Both the position numbers and the translations under genes were made by a program. A DNA stretch of 64,000 nucleotides from Akkermansiaceae bacterium UBA6138 (GTDB lineage: Bacteria > Verrucomicrobiota > Verrucomicrobiia > Verrucomicrobiales > DEV007): positions 35,349-99,348 of the forward strand of contig DIVG01000060.1 of assembly GCA_002422425.1 (NCBI GenBank). Reading direction: 5' to 3'. This document shows, one piece after another, positions 7,823 through 16,506 of the stretch. Position 1 is the first letter of the stretch. Every line of letters begins with the position of its first letter. The notes below the pieces were generated by a model that searched no databases, had not been told where the DNA came from, and saw nothing but the letters and a program-made list of their open reading frames with translations.

Positions 7823-10087
7823 TTATCCGCGCTCCCCGAAGACAAGGCGTCCGATGCGGCGGATGGTGTTGCCGACCCCGTTTTGACCGGCCGGAGAATT
7901 TCCGTTCGGGGCGGTTCGGACGGTGGCCGACTCTCCCGGCACAGGGAAACTCTGCGGGGCGCGGTTTCCGGTGAAGAGTCCCTTTCCGTGGCCGCGGCAG
8001 GAGTCGCGCGGTCTCAGGTCGGCGGGCAGATCCATCTGGTAGGGGAATTTCGTTTGATTGGAGGCAATGAGTCCGCATTCGCGACAGAGGTGAGTGTTGC
8101 TTGATCCGGGCGGGGGCGGAATTTTGGCTCCGGCATAGCCGGCCCTCTCAGCTGTCTTCATCACCTCGGTCCAGACGGGAAGGGCAAGGGTGCTGCCGTA
8201 GCCCTGGTCCATGATCTTTTTAGGCTGATCAAGTCCGACCCAGACTCCGGTTGTGACCTTGTCGGTATAGCCGACGAACCAGGCGTCAAGGTAGTCATTG
8301 GTGCTGCCTGTCTTGCCGCTTGCGGGGGCCCGGTAGCCGGCTTCACGGGCGGAAGTGGCGGTTCCCTCGTCGAGGACTTTGGAAAGAACGTCCGAGGTGA
8401 GCCAGCTCACTGATTCGGGAAAGAGGGGACGCCCCTGAACCTCGTGCTGATAGAGCAAGCGGCCATCGTGGTGTTCGATACGCTCAATCAGGTATGGCGT
8501 CAGGCTGACGCCTTTTGCGGCAAAAGTCGAGTAGGCACTGGTAAGGCTGACCGGGCTTGTTTCGAAAGCGCCCAGCGAAACGACCGGTGACTCGGGAATT
8601 TCGCCGAATTTGAGAGCCCGTGCGAGTCCCCGCACATTGGAGAGACCGGCGATTTGTCCAACCCTGACGGACATGGTGTTGCGCGACCGGATGAGTCCGA
8701 GGGCGGCGGATTGGAGTCCGGTGAAGGTTCCGTCGCTGTTTTTCGGCGCCCAGGTCCGGCCGGCCGCGGTTTTCAGTTGGATCGCATCGTCGCTGATAAA
8801 GGCTCCGGGCAGGAGTCCCCCGCGATCAAAAGCGACCGCGTAGACGAAAGGCTTGAAGGTTGAGCCGACCTGGCGTTTGGCAAGGAAAGCGCGATTGTAG
8901 GAGCTTTCACCGAAGTCACGGCCCCCTACGAGGGCGAGAATGCCGCCATTGCGGTTGTCGATCGAGACGACAGCACCCTGGAGGTATTTGGTGTCTTTTC
9001 CCTCCTGATGTGAGCGGCGTGGCGCGTGTTTGTAGCCGGGGCGCTTTTCGATTCCGGTGAGATGATGATCCAGCGCCTTTTCTGCCGAGGCCTGCAGAGT
9101 TGAGTCAACCGTGGTGTAGATTTTAAGGCCGCCCGTCTCGATGAGGTTCGGTTCAAGGTAGTCCTCAAGCAGGTCAAAAACCGCCTGAAGCGTATAGCTG
9201 CCCGTCGCGAGGCGTTGGTTCGGGGGGCGGAGTCTGATTTTTTCCGCCTTGGCCGCAGTCGCCTCTGCCTGAGAGATGAGGTCGGCTTCAACAAGTCGTG
9301 TGAGGACTTCGCTTTGGGTTTCCCTGGCGTTTTCCATGCTCCGAAAGGGATTGAGGAGGCTGGGACCGCGGATGACCCCGGCGAGCATGGCACTTTCAGC
9401 GAGGGTGAGATCGGCGGCGGGTTTCATGAAGTAACCCTGGGCGGCACGCTCAATCCCATAGAGCCCGGATCCGAAGTAGACCCGGTTCATGTAATAGGCA
9501 AGGATTTCGTCCTTGGTGAAATGTCTTTCGATGCGCTGGGAGAGGGCGACTTCCATGACCTTTCGCTGGAGGGTCTTTTCTTTCATCCCGAAGGTATTTC
9601 GAGCCAGCTGCATCGTGAGAGTGGAGGCTCCCTGCTCGATTCGACCGGATTTGAGATTGGTGACGATGGCCCGAGCCACTCCATGAAAATCGACGCCATG
9701 ATGCGAGTAAAAGCGGCTGTCTTCGCGGGCAAGTAGAGCTTTGACGAAGTGCGGGGAGACCTGCGAAACGGGCACTGCGATCCGGTTCTCCCCGTGGCCG
9801 GCAACGTGGCCGAGGAGCTTACCCGCCCGATCGTAGACAAGGGTTCGCTGGGGGGCTTCGCGGATTTCACTGAGGTCGAACTGCGTCGCGCGAAACCCGT
9901 AATAAACTGCTCCGGCAAGGGCGAGGCATGATCCCGTCACCAGCAGGAAGGAGAAGAGCTTTCGGGAAAATCGACGGATGAAAGAGCCTTTGCGCCGCCT
10001 TGATGACCGTGACTTTCGTCCGGAGCGGTGCGAAACCCGGCCGGGCGCGGCCTTTCGACCTGATGACGATGATTTTCTCCTACCCAT
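7823..10087 (-). CDS. Class A penicillin-binding protein (bifunctional transglycosylase/transpeptidase)
   Basis: The protein polymerises and cross-links peptidoglycan. It has a strongly basic cytoplasmic tail (1-40), one membrane segment (about 43-64), and a GT51 transglycosylase domain with catalytic E122 in REDSRFYSHHGVD, GASTLTMQLARN and RKVMEV. The transpeptidase domain has S409 in GSTFK, SRN at 468-470 and KTGST at 592-596. The C-terminal tail has a CREC pair (LCRECG) not seen in typical PBP1a and then a low-complexity end. Length is 754 aa. The only plausible start is ATG 10087, which lies 3 nt from a perfect palindrome (10091-10118). Confidence 0.95.
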   Translation of the reverse strand: MGRRKSSSSGRKAAPGRVSHRSGRKSRSSRRRKGSFIRRFSRKLFSFLLVTGSCLALAGAVYYGFRATQFDLSEIREAPQRTLVYDRAGKLLGHVAGHGENRIAVPVSQVSPHFVKALLAREDSRFYSHHGVDFHGVARAIVTNLKSGRIEQGASTLTMQLARNTFGMKEKTLQRKVMEVALSQRIERHFTKDEILAYYMNRVYFGSGLYGIERAAQGYFMKPAADLTLAESAMLAGVIRGPSLLNPFRSMENARETQSEVLTRLVEADLISQAEATAAKAEKIRLRPPNQRLATGSYTLQAVFDLLEDYLEPNLIETGGLKIYTTVDSTLQASAEKALDHHLTGIEKRPGYKHAPRRSHQEGKDTKYLQGAVVSIDNRNGGILALVGGRDFGESSYNRAFLAKRQVGSTFKPFVYAVAFDRGGLLPGAFISDDAIQLKTAAGRTWAPKNSDGTFTGLQSAALGLIRSRNTMSVRVGQIAGLSNVRGLARALKFGEIPESPVVSLGAFETSPVSLTSAYSTFAAKGVSLTPYLIERIEHHDGRLLYQHEVQGRPLFPESVSWLTSDVLSKVLDEGTATSAREAGYRAPASGKTGSTNDYLDAWFVGYTDKVTTGVWVGLDQPKKIMDQGYGSTLALPVWTEVMKTAERAGYAGAKIPPPPGSSNTHLCRECGLIASNQTKFPYQMDLPADLRPRDSCRGHGKGLFTGNRAPQSFPVPGESATVRTAPNGNSPAGQNGVGNTIRRIGRLVFGERG

Positions 10088-10090
10088 AAC

Positions 10091-10118
10091 GGTTAAGTTT
10101 ACTTCAATAAACTTAACC
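10091..10118 (-). promoter_or_regulatory. Perfect 11-bp palindrome just upstream of the PBP start codon
   Basis: GGTTAAGTTTA (10091-10101) and TAAACTTAACC (10108-10118) form a perfect inverted repeat around a 6-nt loop. On the minus strand it ends 3 nt before the ATG of the penicillin-binding protein gene. It occupies the place of the ribosome binding site, and no other Shine-Dalgarno sequence is visible. It could be a repressor operator or a translation-controlling hairpin. Confidence 0.6.
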
Positions 10119-10127
10119 TCGCATCTT

Positions 10128-10146
10128 CCATGTCATTTAAACATGG
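10128..10146 (-). repeat. Second inverted repeat upstream of the PBP gene
   Basis: CCATGT (10128-10133) and ACATGG (10141-10146) flank the AT-rich 7-nt centre CATTTAA, 9 nt from the larger palindrome. The surrounding stretch 10120-10185 is AT-rich and is a likely promoter area for the minus-strand gene. Confidence 0.45.
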
Positions 10147-10210
10147 GAAATATAAAGAATTATTAAAATTCCAATAGCTGGCGAAACGATTGCCGGGAGG
10201 CCCGGCATCC

Positions 10211-10801
10211 TCACGCGGCCGCTCTCCCGCCGAAACTCTCGACGCCTTCCCAATTCTCACTTAACTCGCTGCTGAGAACCTGCTTCGCTCGATGAATTAG
10301 AACCCAGAGATTGGCTTTCGAGATCTTGAGGTCGCGTGTGATCTCGTTAGTGGAGTATCCGAGCATCTCGCGCATCCGGAAAGCGGCCCCCATTTTCCCG
10401 GGGAGACGTGAAACGGCGAGTTCAAGTTCCTCCATGAATTCTCTGCGCTCGGTCCCGGCACCCGGTCGGTGCGTGGCACGCTCGTCGGGTTGCTCATCGA
10501 TCCACGAGCGATACTCATTTTCCCGGTGAGAGGAGCTTTCCAAATCGGTGGCGAGAATGGCGGGGCGCCGACCGGTCTTGCGGTAGTGGTCGATGATCTT
10601 GTTTCTCAGGATTCCAGTGAGCCAGGTGCGCTCTGAGCAATCTCCGCGGAAGTGGCGCCGACCGTTCCAGCCGGAAAGAAAGGTGTCCTGGACGAGATCT
10701 TCGGCCGTCCCGTAGTCTGAGACCCGCATGAGAGCGAAGCGGATGAGGTATTCGCGATAGCTCATGTTCCAGATATTCGGGTTAAGGGAGGGCTCGGTCA
10801 T
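10211..10801 (-). CDS. ECF-type RNA polymerase sigma factor
   Basis: The protein is 196 aa. Sigma region 2 lies at about 12-75 (YREYLIRFALMRVSDYGTAE, DLVQDTFLSGWNG, RTWLTGILRNKIIDHYRK). Sigma region 4 lies at about 120-180 (LPGKMGAAFRMREMLGYST, EITRDLKISKANLWVLIHRAK). The layout matches extracytoplasmic-function sigma factors that are often paired with a zinc-binding anti-sigma factor. No such gene follows; the next gene downstream is the penicillin-binding protein, 123 nt away, so an envelope-stress role is a guess from context only. Confidence 0.9.
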   Translation of the reverse strand: MTEPSLNPNIWNMSYREYLIRFALMRVSDYGTAEDLVQDTFLSGWNGRRHFRGDCSERTWLTGILRNKIIDHYRKTGRRPAILATDLESSSHRENEYRSWIDEQPDERATHRPGAGTERREFMEELELAVSRLPGKMGAAFRMREMLGYSTNEITRDLKISKANLWVLIHRAKQVLSSELSENWEGVESFGGRAAA

Positions 10802-10865
10802 GATTGAGAAAAATGGGAGGCGGCCCGGTCAGAGCGGATTGTCCGGGCTAGGCGAGGCGGAAAAA

Positions 10866-11426
10866 TCAGTTTTGAAAGAGTTCGAGCGCGGCGCGTCGCG
10901 CGGTATGAACCGGCCATATCACTTTGAGGTTCTGGGCCTCGCTGGTTGCGCCGGAGTAGAGGATAAAAAGGCGATCACCCGTCTCAGCCGCTCTTTCGGG
11001 GGACGGGAAATGGAGGGAAGCGAGAACGCGGAAGAATTGCCGAATTGATTCCTTATGGGTGCGGACCTTCTCGAGGATGCCGCAGCACTGCTCGTCGGAA
11101 ACCGCACTGGTGTTGGAGTAGGGGCAACCGCGAAAGTGACTGTTCTTCATGTAGGACTCAAGATGATCAAAATAACGGGCAAGCTTTTCGGCCGGCGACC
11201 CTTTGCTCGCGAGCAAGTCCGCCCGGATCACTTCGGAGCGATCATGCATCGACTTCAGCCAGGCTTCGCAGAGTGACTCTTTCGATGGATAGTGCTGGTA
11301 AAAGCTGGCTTTTGCCGTGCCTGCTTTATCGATGATCTCGTTGATTCCGACGGCGGAATAACCGCGCTGGGAAAAGAGCTCTCCGGCAGTCTCAAGGATG
11401 CGTTCTTTGGCGTTGGGCTTTTTCAT
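10866..11426 (-). CDS. TetR/AcrR-family transcriptional regulator
   Basis: The protein is 186 aa. The N-terminal TetR helix-turn-helix (about 6-52) reads AKERILETAGELFSQRGYSA then VGINEIIDKAGTAKASFYQHYPSKESL. The C-terminal ligand-binding domain (about 75-186) contains an unusual CPYSNTSAVSDEQCCGIL stretch with three cysteines, a pattern common in TetR_C_16-like regulators. A promoter with an embedded palindrome lies directly upstream (11435-11462), which suggests negative autoregulation. The target genes are not evident; the divergent gene is the PSD1 protein. Confidence 0.9.
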   Translation of the reverse strand: MKKPNAKERILETAGELFSQRGYSAVGINEIIDKAGTAKASFYQHYPSKESLCEAWLKSMHDRSEVIRADLLASKGSPAEKLARYFDHLESYMKNSHFRGCPYSNTSAVSDEQCCGILEKVRTHKESIRQFFRVLASLHFPSPERAAETGDRLFILYSGATSEAQNLKVIWPVHTARRAALELFQN

Positions 11427-11434
11427 CCTTCCGA

Positions 11435-11462
11435 AAGATAAGCGGACAGACTTGTCTGTAAA
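11435..11462 (-). promoter_or_regulatory. Promoter with TetR-type operator in its spacer
   Basis: On the minus strand, TTTACA (11462-11457) and TATCTT (11440-11435) are separated by 16 nt. The spacer holds a perfect palindrome ACAGAC-TT-GTCTGT (11446-11459), the length and symmetry expected of a TetR-family operator. It starts 9 nt upstream of the regulator's ATG. Confidence 0.65.
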
Positions 11463-11637
11463 GATCTATTTGAGCGTTGCTCTTTTCTTGCCCGGGGAGC
11501 GCTGACGGGGAGGCGGGAAAAATTTGGACAGCGTAAAGAGCACGCAAACCCGTGCGATGTTGGGCTTTTTTGAATAGAGATTTTCCGTCATAGTTCTCCC
11601 GAAGTGTCCGGGAATAGTTCCCTCGTCGAAGCGTCTC

Positions 11638-14532
11638 ATGGTGTCTTTCTCTCCCAGCTTACGGTTTGTTTGTGATCCCTTGGGCGGCTTTTTCTTAACG
11701 CTGCTACTGGGTCTGGGTAAGCTCGGGGCGACGGAGGATCTGGCTTTTTTTGAGAGCAAGGTGAGGCCTCTCCTCATCACGCATTGCTACGAATGCCATT
11801 CGGCGGGGGAGGCGAGCAAAGGCGGCCTCCTTCTCGATTCCCGCGAAGGCTGGATGGTCGGTGGTGATTCGGGACCGGCGATCATTCCCGGGGAACCCGA
11901 CGAGAGTCTCCTCATTCGAAGTATCCGCTACGATGATCCCCACCTGGAGATGCCGCCGAAGACCCGGTTGTCGGGCGACTTGATCGAGATACTCACCAAA
12001 TGGGTTGCTCTAGGGGCCCCGGACCCGCGCGGAGGTCAGGTCGTTCGCGAGAGTGCGGGAATGAAGGTGGAGGAAGGGCGGCGCTTCTGGTCTTACCGCC
12101 CGCCGGTCGAGGTGACACCGCCCGATAACCGGGATAAGTCGTGGTCGTCGGGTGCCATTGATCGTTTTCTTCTTGCTGAAATGGAGTCAGCCGGTCTCAA
12201 GCCTGCTCCCCGCGCCGGACCCGAAGCCCTTCTGCGTCGTCTTCACCTTGATCTCGGGGGGCTGCCGCCCACGCCGGAGGAGATCACTGCTTTCCTCGCC
12301 GATCCGTCAGACGCCGCCTGGGAAAAGGAAGTGGACCGGCTTCTCGCCTCGCCCACCTTCGGTGAGCGCTGGGCGAGGCACTGGCTCGATGTCGTCCGCT
12401 TCGGGGAATCATACACCTTGCGCGGGCTCATCATGCGCGAGGCGTGGCGTTACCGGGACTATGTCATCGAGGCCTTCAATCGCGATCTTCCCTATGACCA
12501 GTTTGTGCGCGAGCAGATCGCGGGTGATCTCATGAGCCATAAGGGGGTGTCCGTGGCGGAACGGCAGCGTCGTCTCATTGCGACCGGCTTCCTTGCCTTC
12601 GGAAATCACAATCTCGAGGAGCAGGACAAACGCCAGCTTGATCTCGACATCGTCGATGAGCAACTCGATACGCTCGGCAAGGCTTTCATGGGGCAGGCAC
12701 TCGGTTGCGCGCGTTGTCACGATCACAAATTCGATCCCATCCCCGCGCGGGATTACCATGCCATGGCAGGGATTCTCGCGAGCACGGTGAGTCTTTCCCA
12801 TTCGAATGTGTCGAACTGGATCGATCTTCCTCTGCCGCTCGGTCCGGAGGAGGAAAAGGCGATCCTGTCCCACGAGACTCGTCTCGCCGGGCTTGAGAAG
12901 CAGCTGAAAGCCGCCGAGAAAGAACGCGAAGAGGCGGTCGCAGCGGATCCTTCGCGGGTTTCTGAGTCCCGCCCCGAGATCGCTCAGAGCGATGATTTTC
13001 CCGGTCTTGTCGTGGATGATGCCGAGGCGGAAAAGATCGGCGAGTGGAAGCACTCGGTTCATACACGCTCTTATATCGGCGATGGCTATCTGCACGACGA
13101 GAATGCCGGCAAAGGCCTCAAGACGCTCAGTTTTGTCGCGCGGGTGCCGAAGCGAGGGCGCTACGAGGTTCGTCTCGCATGGGCACCGGGAGCGGGACGT
13201 GCCGAGTCGGTCCCCATCATGATCTCAAGCGCCGATGGGGATTTTCCCTTGCGGCTCGATCAGAATGTCGTCCCCCCGATCGAGGGGCGTTTTGCCTCAC
13301 TGGGTGAATATACCTTCGAGCCGAACGGCGCGAATTTTGTCCTGATCTCGAACGAGGGCACCAGTGGCTTCGTTATTGCCGACGCGGTTCAGTTCCTTCC
13401 CGTCGCGGCAGGTGAGACGGACGCTGAGCGCACTGATGTCCCCCGTGATGACAGGGCGGCGCAACGGCGTCGCGAGGCGCTCGCCGAAGTAGCCCGCCTG
13501 AAGAAGGAGATATCGGCGATGAAAGCAGCGGGTCCGGTTCGGCCGATGCACCTCGGGGTGCGGGAGTCTGAAAAGCCGGCCGATCTCCCCGTGCTCGCCC
13601 GGGGAGTGGTTCATCAGCCAACCGGAGAACCGGTTCCGCGAGGATTTCTTCAGGTGACTTTTCCCGCCGATACCGAGCCGCCATCGATTCCGGAAGGGCG
13701 GAGTGGTCGTCTCGAGCTGGCTGCCTGGGTCGCCTCGTCGGGAAATCCGCTGACTGCCCGCGTTTTTGTCAACCGGGTCTGGCATTGGATGTTCGGCCGC
13801 GGACTTGTCCGCACGACGGATAATTTTGGCACGACAGGAGAGGCGCCCTCGCATCCCGAGCTGCTTGATTATCTCACCCTGCGATTCATCGAACAGGGGT
13901 GGTCGGTGAAATGGCTCGTGCGCGAGATAGCTCTGACGAATGCCTACCGTCTCTCGGCTCCGGCGGATGAGTCCCCATGGTTCACCGCTGATCCCGAAAA
14001 TCGGCTTTTTGCCCGGGCTGCCCGTCGCCGTCTCGATGCGGAGGTCTTGCGCGATTCCATTCTCCATGTGAGCGGTCGGCTGGACCTTTCCCGGGGTGGG
14101 CCGACAGTGCGCCCCGCTGCTTCAAACGACTATCATTATGCACAGGACAGCGAGCGTCGCAGCATCTACCTGCCGGTCCTGCGGAATTCTCTGCCCGAGA
14201 TTCTTGAGACCTTCAACACTGCCGACCCTAGCCGGACGACTGGAAATCGCGATCTTGGCACCGTCGCCCCGCAGGCGCTTTTTCTTATGAATCATCCTTT
14301 CGTTCTTGAGCAAGCCGCCCTCGCTGCACGTCGTGTCGTCGAGGAGGGACGGGGCGGGGAGGCAGCCTTTGAGCGTGCCACTCTGCGCGTCCTCGGCCGC
14401 AGACCTCTCCCCGCTGAGCGAGCCCTCTTCTCCAGTCTTCTTGCGGCGAACGCCGAAGGGGAAGAGAGTGAAGCGTGGACGACGATCCTGCAGGGTCTTT
14501 TTGCCAGCCTTGACTTCCGCTATCTCGACTAA
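11638..14532 (+). CDS. PSD1 family protein: cytochrome C, DUF1549 and DUF1553 with an inserted carbohydrate-binding-like domain
   Basis: This exported 964-aa protein has a signal peptide (about 1-31) and a planctomycete cytochrome C domain with CYECH (C50, C53, H54) and the PGEPDESLLIRSI signature. The DUF1549 domain follows (about 170-390; IDRFLLAEMESAGLKPAPRA, LLASPTFGERWARHWLD). A beta-rich segment at about 455-580 (DDFPGLVVDDAEAE to FVIADAVQFLPV) resembles golvesin/Xly carbohydrate-binding modules. The DUF1553 domain closes the protein (about 690-960; VFVNRVWHWMFGRGLVRTTD, APQALFLMNHPFV). Such proteins are always paired with DUF1501 proteins, as here (9 nt gap). Their proposed role is in polysaccharide use; the chemistry is not established. 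Confidence 0.93.
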   Translation: MVSFSPSLRFVCDPLGGFFLTLLLGLGKLGATEDLAFFESKVRPLLITHCYECHSAGEASKGGLLLDSREGWMVGGDSGPAIIPGEPDESLLIRSIRYDDPHLEMPPKTRLSGDLIEILTKWVALGAPDPRGGQVVRESAGMKVEEGRRFWSYRPPVEVTPPDNRDKSWSSGAIDRFLLAEMESAGLKPAPRAGPEALLRRLHLDLGGLPPTPEEITAFLADPSDAAWEKEVDRLLASPTFGERWARHWLDVVRFGESYTLRGLIMREAWRYRDYVIEAFNRDLPYDQFVREQIAGDLMSHKGVSVAERQRRLIATGFLAFGNHNLEEQDKRQLDLDIVDEQLDTLGKAFMGQALGCARCHDHKFDPIPARDYHAMAGILASTVSLSHSNVSNWIDLPLPLGPEEEKAILSHETRLAGLEKQLKAAEKEREEAVAADPSRVSESRPEIAQSDDFPGLVVDDAEAEKIGEWKHSVHTRSYIGDGYLHDENAGKGLKTLSFVARVPKRGRYEVRLAWAPGAGRAESVPIMISSADGDFPLRLDQNVVPPIEGRFASLGEYTFEPNGANFVLISNEGTSGFVIADAVQFLPVAAGETDAERTDVPRDDRAAQRRREALAEVARLKKEISAMKAAGPVRPMHLGVRESEKPADLPVLARGVVHQPTGEPVPRGFLQVTFPADTEPPSIPEGRSGRLELAAWVASSGNPLTARVFVNRVWHWMFGRGLVRTTDNFGTTGEAPSHPELLDYLTLRFIEQGWSVKWLVREIALTNAYRLSAPADESPWFTADPENRLFARAARRRLDAEVLRDSILHVSGRLDLSRGGPTVRPAASNDYHYAQDSERRSIYLPVLRNSLPEILETFNTADPSRTTGNRDLGTVAPQALFLMNHPFVLEQAALAARRVVEEGRGGEAAFERATLRVLGRRPLPAERALFSSLLAANAEGEESEAWTTILQGLFASLDFRYLD

Positions 14533-14541
14533 TCTTTCGCC

Positions 14542-15945
14542 ATGATTCGACGCCATTTTCTCCAATCGGTATCTTGTGGCTTTGGCGGCCTTGCTTTTTC
14601 TGCCCTTGCCGGCCGGAATGAGGAGGTTTCCGGGGCCCGGATTCCGCTACTGCCCGCCCGTGCCAAGCGGGTCATTTTTGTCTTCATGCAGGGTGGTCCG
14701 AGCCATGTTGATACTTTCGATTATAAGCCGCTTCTCTTTGATCGTGATGGGCAAATGGTCGATTTTTATGATTCGCGTAAAATAGCGAATTCCGGCGACC
14801 GGGCGGCCACGGCCCACCGGGTCATGAAGCCGTTGTGGGACTTTTCCCGTCACGGGGAGTGCGGTCGCCACGTCTCCGCCCTCTTTCCCGAGATGGCCCG
14901 CCATGTCGATGACATGTGTTTTATCCATTCGATGCATACGGAGGGAATCGCCCACGGGCCGGCGACGCTTTTTCTTCACTGCGGCGCGACCAATTTTGTG
15001 CGTCCCTCGATGGGGTCATGGATCAGTTACGGACTCGGCAGCGAGTGTGAAAATTTGCCGGGCTTCGTCACGATCGGGCCGTCTTCGGGAAATGGCGGGG
15101 CGAGGAATTACGGCAGCGCTTTCCTCCCGCCGGTCTATCAGGGGACTCCGCTGGGGCGGGCGGATGCTCCGGCGGCTACCGCCGCGTTCCGCAACGTGGG
15201 GAACCCCTCCCTCAGTCCAGAAAAGCAGCGTCAGCGTTTCGACTTCATCCAAGCCTTGAATGAGGCGCAACGGCAGCGGCGGCCCGGAGATGCGGAACTG
15301 GACGCGGCGGTGAATTCATATGAGCTCGCCTGGCGGCTTCAGCGTGAGGCTCCCGGGGTCACTGACCTGTCAGGAGAATCAGCCGCGACGCTCGAGCTTT
15401 ACGGGATTCGCGAAGGCTCTCCGACCGAAGAATTCGGGCGTAAATGCCTGCTCGCCCGTCGTCTCTGCGAGTCCGGCGTGCGCTTTGTGCAGGTTACCTA
15501 TGGGGATAACACTGCAAACCCCGCGTGGGACCAGCACTCCAATATGCCAAAGCATGCGGATCACGCCCTCGCCGTCGATAAACCGGTCGCCGGTCTGCTC
15601 GCCGATCTCAAGCAACGGGGCCTTCTCGAAGACACGATTGTGTGGTTCGGAGGTGAATTTGGTCGCACCCCTTACGCTCAGGGGAACGGAACGGGGCGGG
15701 ATCACAATCCGAAAGGATTTACGACCTGGCTCGCAGGCGGAGGCTTCAAACCCGGACACGCTCACGGCGCGACTGATGAATTCGGACACATGGCGGTGGA
15801 GAACAAGGTCCACATGCACGATCTCCACGCCACAATTCTCCATCAACTGGGGTTGGATCATGAAAAGCTCACCTACCGTTTTGATGGTCGGAATTTCCGC
15901 TTTACCGACGTCCACGGGCATGTCGTGCGGGAGGTGCTGAGCTGA
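14542..15945 (+). CDS. DUF1501 protein (sulfatase-like fold)
   Basis: The protein is 467 aa. The N-terminus RRHFLQSVSCGFGGLAFSAL is a Tat-like export signal. The DUF1501 domain follows: RVIFVFMQGGPSHVDTFDYKP, HVDDMCFIHSMHTEGIAHGP, LARRLCESGVRFVQVTYG, TIVWFGGEFGRTPYAQG and RDHNPKGFTTWLAGGG, with several His and Asp residues that in the alkaline-phosphatase superfamily bind metal. It is co-transcribed with the PSD1 gene. This pair is a hallmark of Planctomycetes and Verrucomicrobia and is thought to act on sulfated or complex polysaccharides, which I infer from the family only. Confidence 0.93.
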   Translation: MIRRHFLQSVSCGFGGLAFSALAGRNEEVSGARIPLLPARAKRVIFVFMQGGPSHVDTFDYKPLLFDRDGQMVDFYDSRKIANSGDRAATAHRVMKPLWDFSRHGECGRHVSALFPEMARHVDDMCFIHSMHTEGIAHGPATLFLHCGATNFVRPSMGSWISYGLGSECENLPGFVTIGPSSGNGGARNYGSAFLPPVYQGTPLGRADAPAATAAFRNVGNPSLSPEKQRQRFDFIQALNEAQRQRRPGDAELDAAVNSYELAWRLQREAPGVTDLSGESAATLELYGIREGSPTEEFGRKCLLARRLCESGVRFVQVTYGDNTANPAWDQHSNMPKHADHALAVDKPVAGLLADLKQRGLLEDTIVWFGGEFGRTPYAQGNGTGRDHNPKGFTTWLAGGGFKPGHAHGATDEFGHMAVENKVHMHDLHATILHQLGLDHEKLTYRFDGRNFRFTDVHGHVVREVLS

Positions 15946-15978
15946 TTTTTTGGGCGGTAAAGAAAATGCTTGCGTTGT

Positions 15979-16010
15979 TTCATGTGGAGTGATTAATTGA
16001 TCCACATGAA
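15979..16010 (+). promoter_or_regulatory. Operator-like palindrome over the antitoxin start codon
   Basis: TTCATGTGGA (15979-15988) and TCCACATGAA (16001-16010) form a perfect 10-bp inverted repeat with a 12-nt AT-rich centre. The right arm contains the ATG (16006-16008) of the antitoxin gene, so binding there would block transcription and translation. This is the expected position for autoregulation of a toxin-antitoxin operon. Confidence 0.7.
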
Positions 16011-16506
16011 GGAATTGGTCGTTCCGACTCAAAAAAATCCCGGTGCCCGCGTCACGGAAAAGCCGCCCTCAACTTATGTCGTTGGCAGGAAGGGCGCGGT
16101 GTCGCTCGTCGCGGCTTGTGTGCGTGGCGAGGGAGCCGGGCCGGTGGCGTTAATCGAGTCGCTCCAGGCGGGGTTTCCCTTCAGCGAACTCGAGACGCTG
16201 CGAGACCTCCTCGATCTGCCGATGGACAGACTCGCCGCTCATTTGTCGATCTCGCGGGCGACCCTGCACCGCCGCAAGACGGCCGGCCGCCTCGATTCGG
16301 GCGAGTCCGACCGGGTGCTGCGTTTTGCCCGTCTCCTCGGGTTGGCGCTGACGACGATGGAGTCCCTCGAGGCCGCACGGGGCTGGCTCGCCACCCCGCA
16401 GATCGGTCTGGGCGGGGCGGCCCCGCTTGTCTTTGCCGAGACCGAGGTGGGTGCCCGTGAGGTGGAGGATCTCCTCACCCGCATCGAGTTCAGCGTCTAC
16501 GCATGA
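16006..16506 (+). CDS. Xre/MbcA/ParS-type antitoxin of a RES toxin pair
   Basis: The protein is 166 aa from the ATG at 16006. A helix-turn-helix lies at about 68-95 (LPMDRLAAHLSISRATLHRRK). The C-terminal DUF2384 toxin-binding domain is at about 105-165 (ESDRVLRFARLLGLALTTME, ARGWLATPQIGLGGAAPLVF, VEDLLTRIEFSVYA). The stop codon overlaps the toxin start as ATGA (16503-16506). It should neutralise the RES toxin and repress the operon through the palindrome over its start codon. The open frame also begins at TTG 15997, which is less likely. Confidence 0.93.
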   Translation: MKELVVPTQKNPGARVTEKPPSTYVVGRKGAVSLVAACVRGEGAGPVALIESLQAGFPFSELETLRDLLDLPMDRLAAHLSISRATLHRRKTAGRLDSGESDRVLRFARLLGLALTTMESLEAARGWLATPQIGLGGAAPLVFAETEVGAREVEDLLTRIEFSVYA

